From a bacterium (GTDB lineage Bacteria; Vulcanimicrobiota; Vulcanimicrobiia; Vulcanimicrobiales; SCRA01), in NCBI GenBank assembly GCA_028869325.1, contig JAGWST010000166.1:1-6329 (forward strand): 6,329 nucleotides of DNA, written 5' to 3'. Positions 6,231 to 6,329 of this stretch are shown one piece after another (the stretch's first letter is position 1; every line of letters begins with the position of its first letter). The position numbers and the translations under genes were made by a program. A model generated the notes under the pieces. That model saw only the letters and a program-made list of their open reading frames with translations, was not told the DNA's origin and ran no database searches.

Positions 6231-6329
6231 TCAGATCGTGTATCTTTCCGTGTCGTAGAACGGCGAGATCACCGGCGAGGGGTCGAACCCCTGCAAGTCG
6301 GTGTTGTAGGCGTAGACCTCACGCTGGAA
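6231..6329 (-). CDS. Third family-5 solute-binding protein, C-terminal 32 codons only
   Basis: The right edge of the window holds the tail of another gene on the minus strand, ending at TGA 6233-6231. Its 32 residues align with the C-termini of both complete binding proteins downstream. EVYAYNTDLQGFDPSP matches DLYPANVDLRNFDPNT and EVFAVNPDLKGFRPGP, and all three close with a short aromatic or hydrophobic stretch. This tail is typical of SBP_bac_5 proteins, which usually end a few tens of residues after such a strand. The rest of the gene, including its start and signal peptide, is outside the window. With the gene 91 nt downstream it makes a tandem array of at least three paralogues. Confidence 0.82.
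   Translation of the reverse strand, partial: FQREVYAYNTDLQGFDPSPVISPFYDTERYTI

Noticed and set aside
1..6329. Defence system, CRISPR, mobile element or RNA gene
   Set aside because: No direct repeats, transposase, integrase, nuclease or tRNA-like sequence was seen. All long stretches are covered by NDH-2, glycosyltransferase or binding-protein genes.

Overview
The window is about two-thirds G+C, densely packed and entirely protein-coding apart from short junctions. No RNA gene, CRISPR array or insertion sequence was found. The style fits a GC-rich, metabolically versatile environmental bacterium: very high GC at third codon positions, TTG starts overlapping upstream stops, several tandem OppA/DppA-type lipoproteins, and a GT87-type membrane glycosyltransferase. 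The wording of the binding proteins resembles Candidatus Eremiobacterota (WPS-2) and similar uncultured phyla, but this is an impression from memory, not a placement.

Layout. (1) Bases 1-1019, minus strand: a type II NADH:quinone oxidoreductase (NDH-2), cut by the left edge. Just upstream is a compact leader. A perfect 7-bp hairpin shows an AGGAGG Shine-Dalgarno exactly in its loop, followed by a 12-codon reading frame whose TGA overlaps the NDH-2 ATG (TGATG). (2) Bases 1056-2926, plus strand: a two-gene unit, an unrecognised 146-residue protein followed by a GT87/DUF2029-like polytopic glycosyltransferase, joined by a TTGA overlap. Its first ATG and the leader ATG lie on opposite strands of one CATG. 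(3) Bases 2853-6329, minus strand: three consecutive family-5 extracellular solute-binding proteins. Two are complete; only the last 32 codons of the third are inside the right edge. The two complete genes are joined by another TTGA overlap. The array converges on the glycosyltransferase gene with a 74-nt tail-to-tail overlap.

How they work together. The binding proteins would be lipid-anchored outside the cytoplasmic membrane and would capture peptides or similar solutes for an ABC permease/ATPase that is not in the window. NDH-2 feeds NADH electrons to the quinone pool. The glycosyltransferase would use a polyprenyl-phosphate sugar on the outer face of the membrane. Nothing in the sequence ties these three jobs into one pathway. 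The least ordinary feature is the leader and hairpin in front of NDH-2. I see no defence, mobile or biosynthetic-cluster system.
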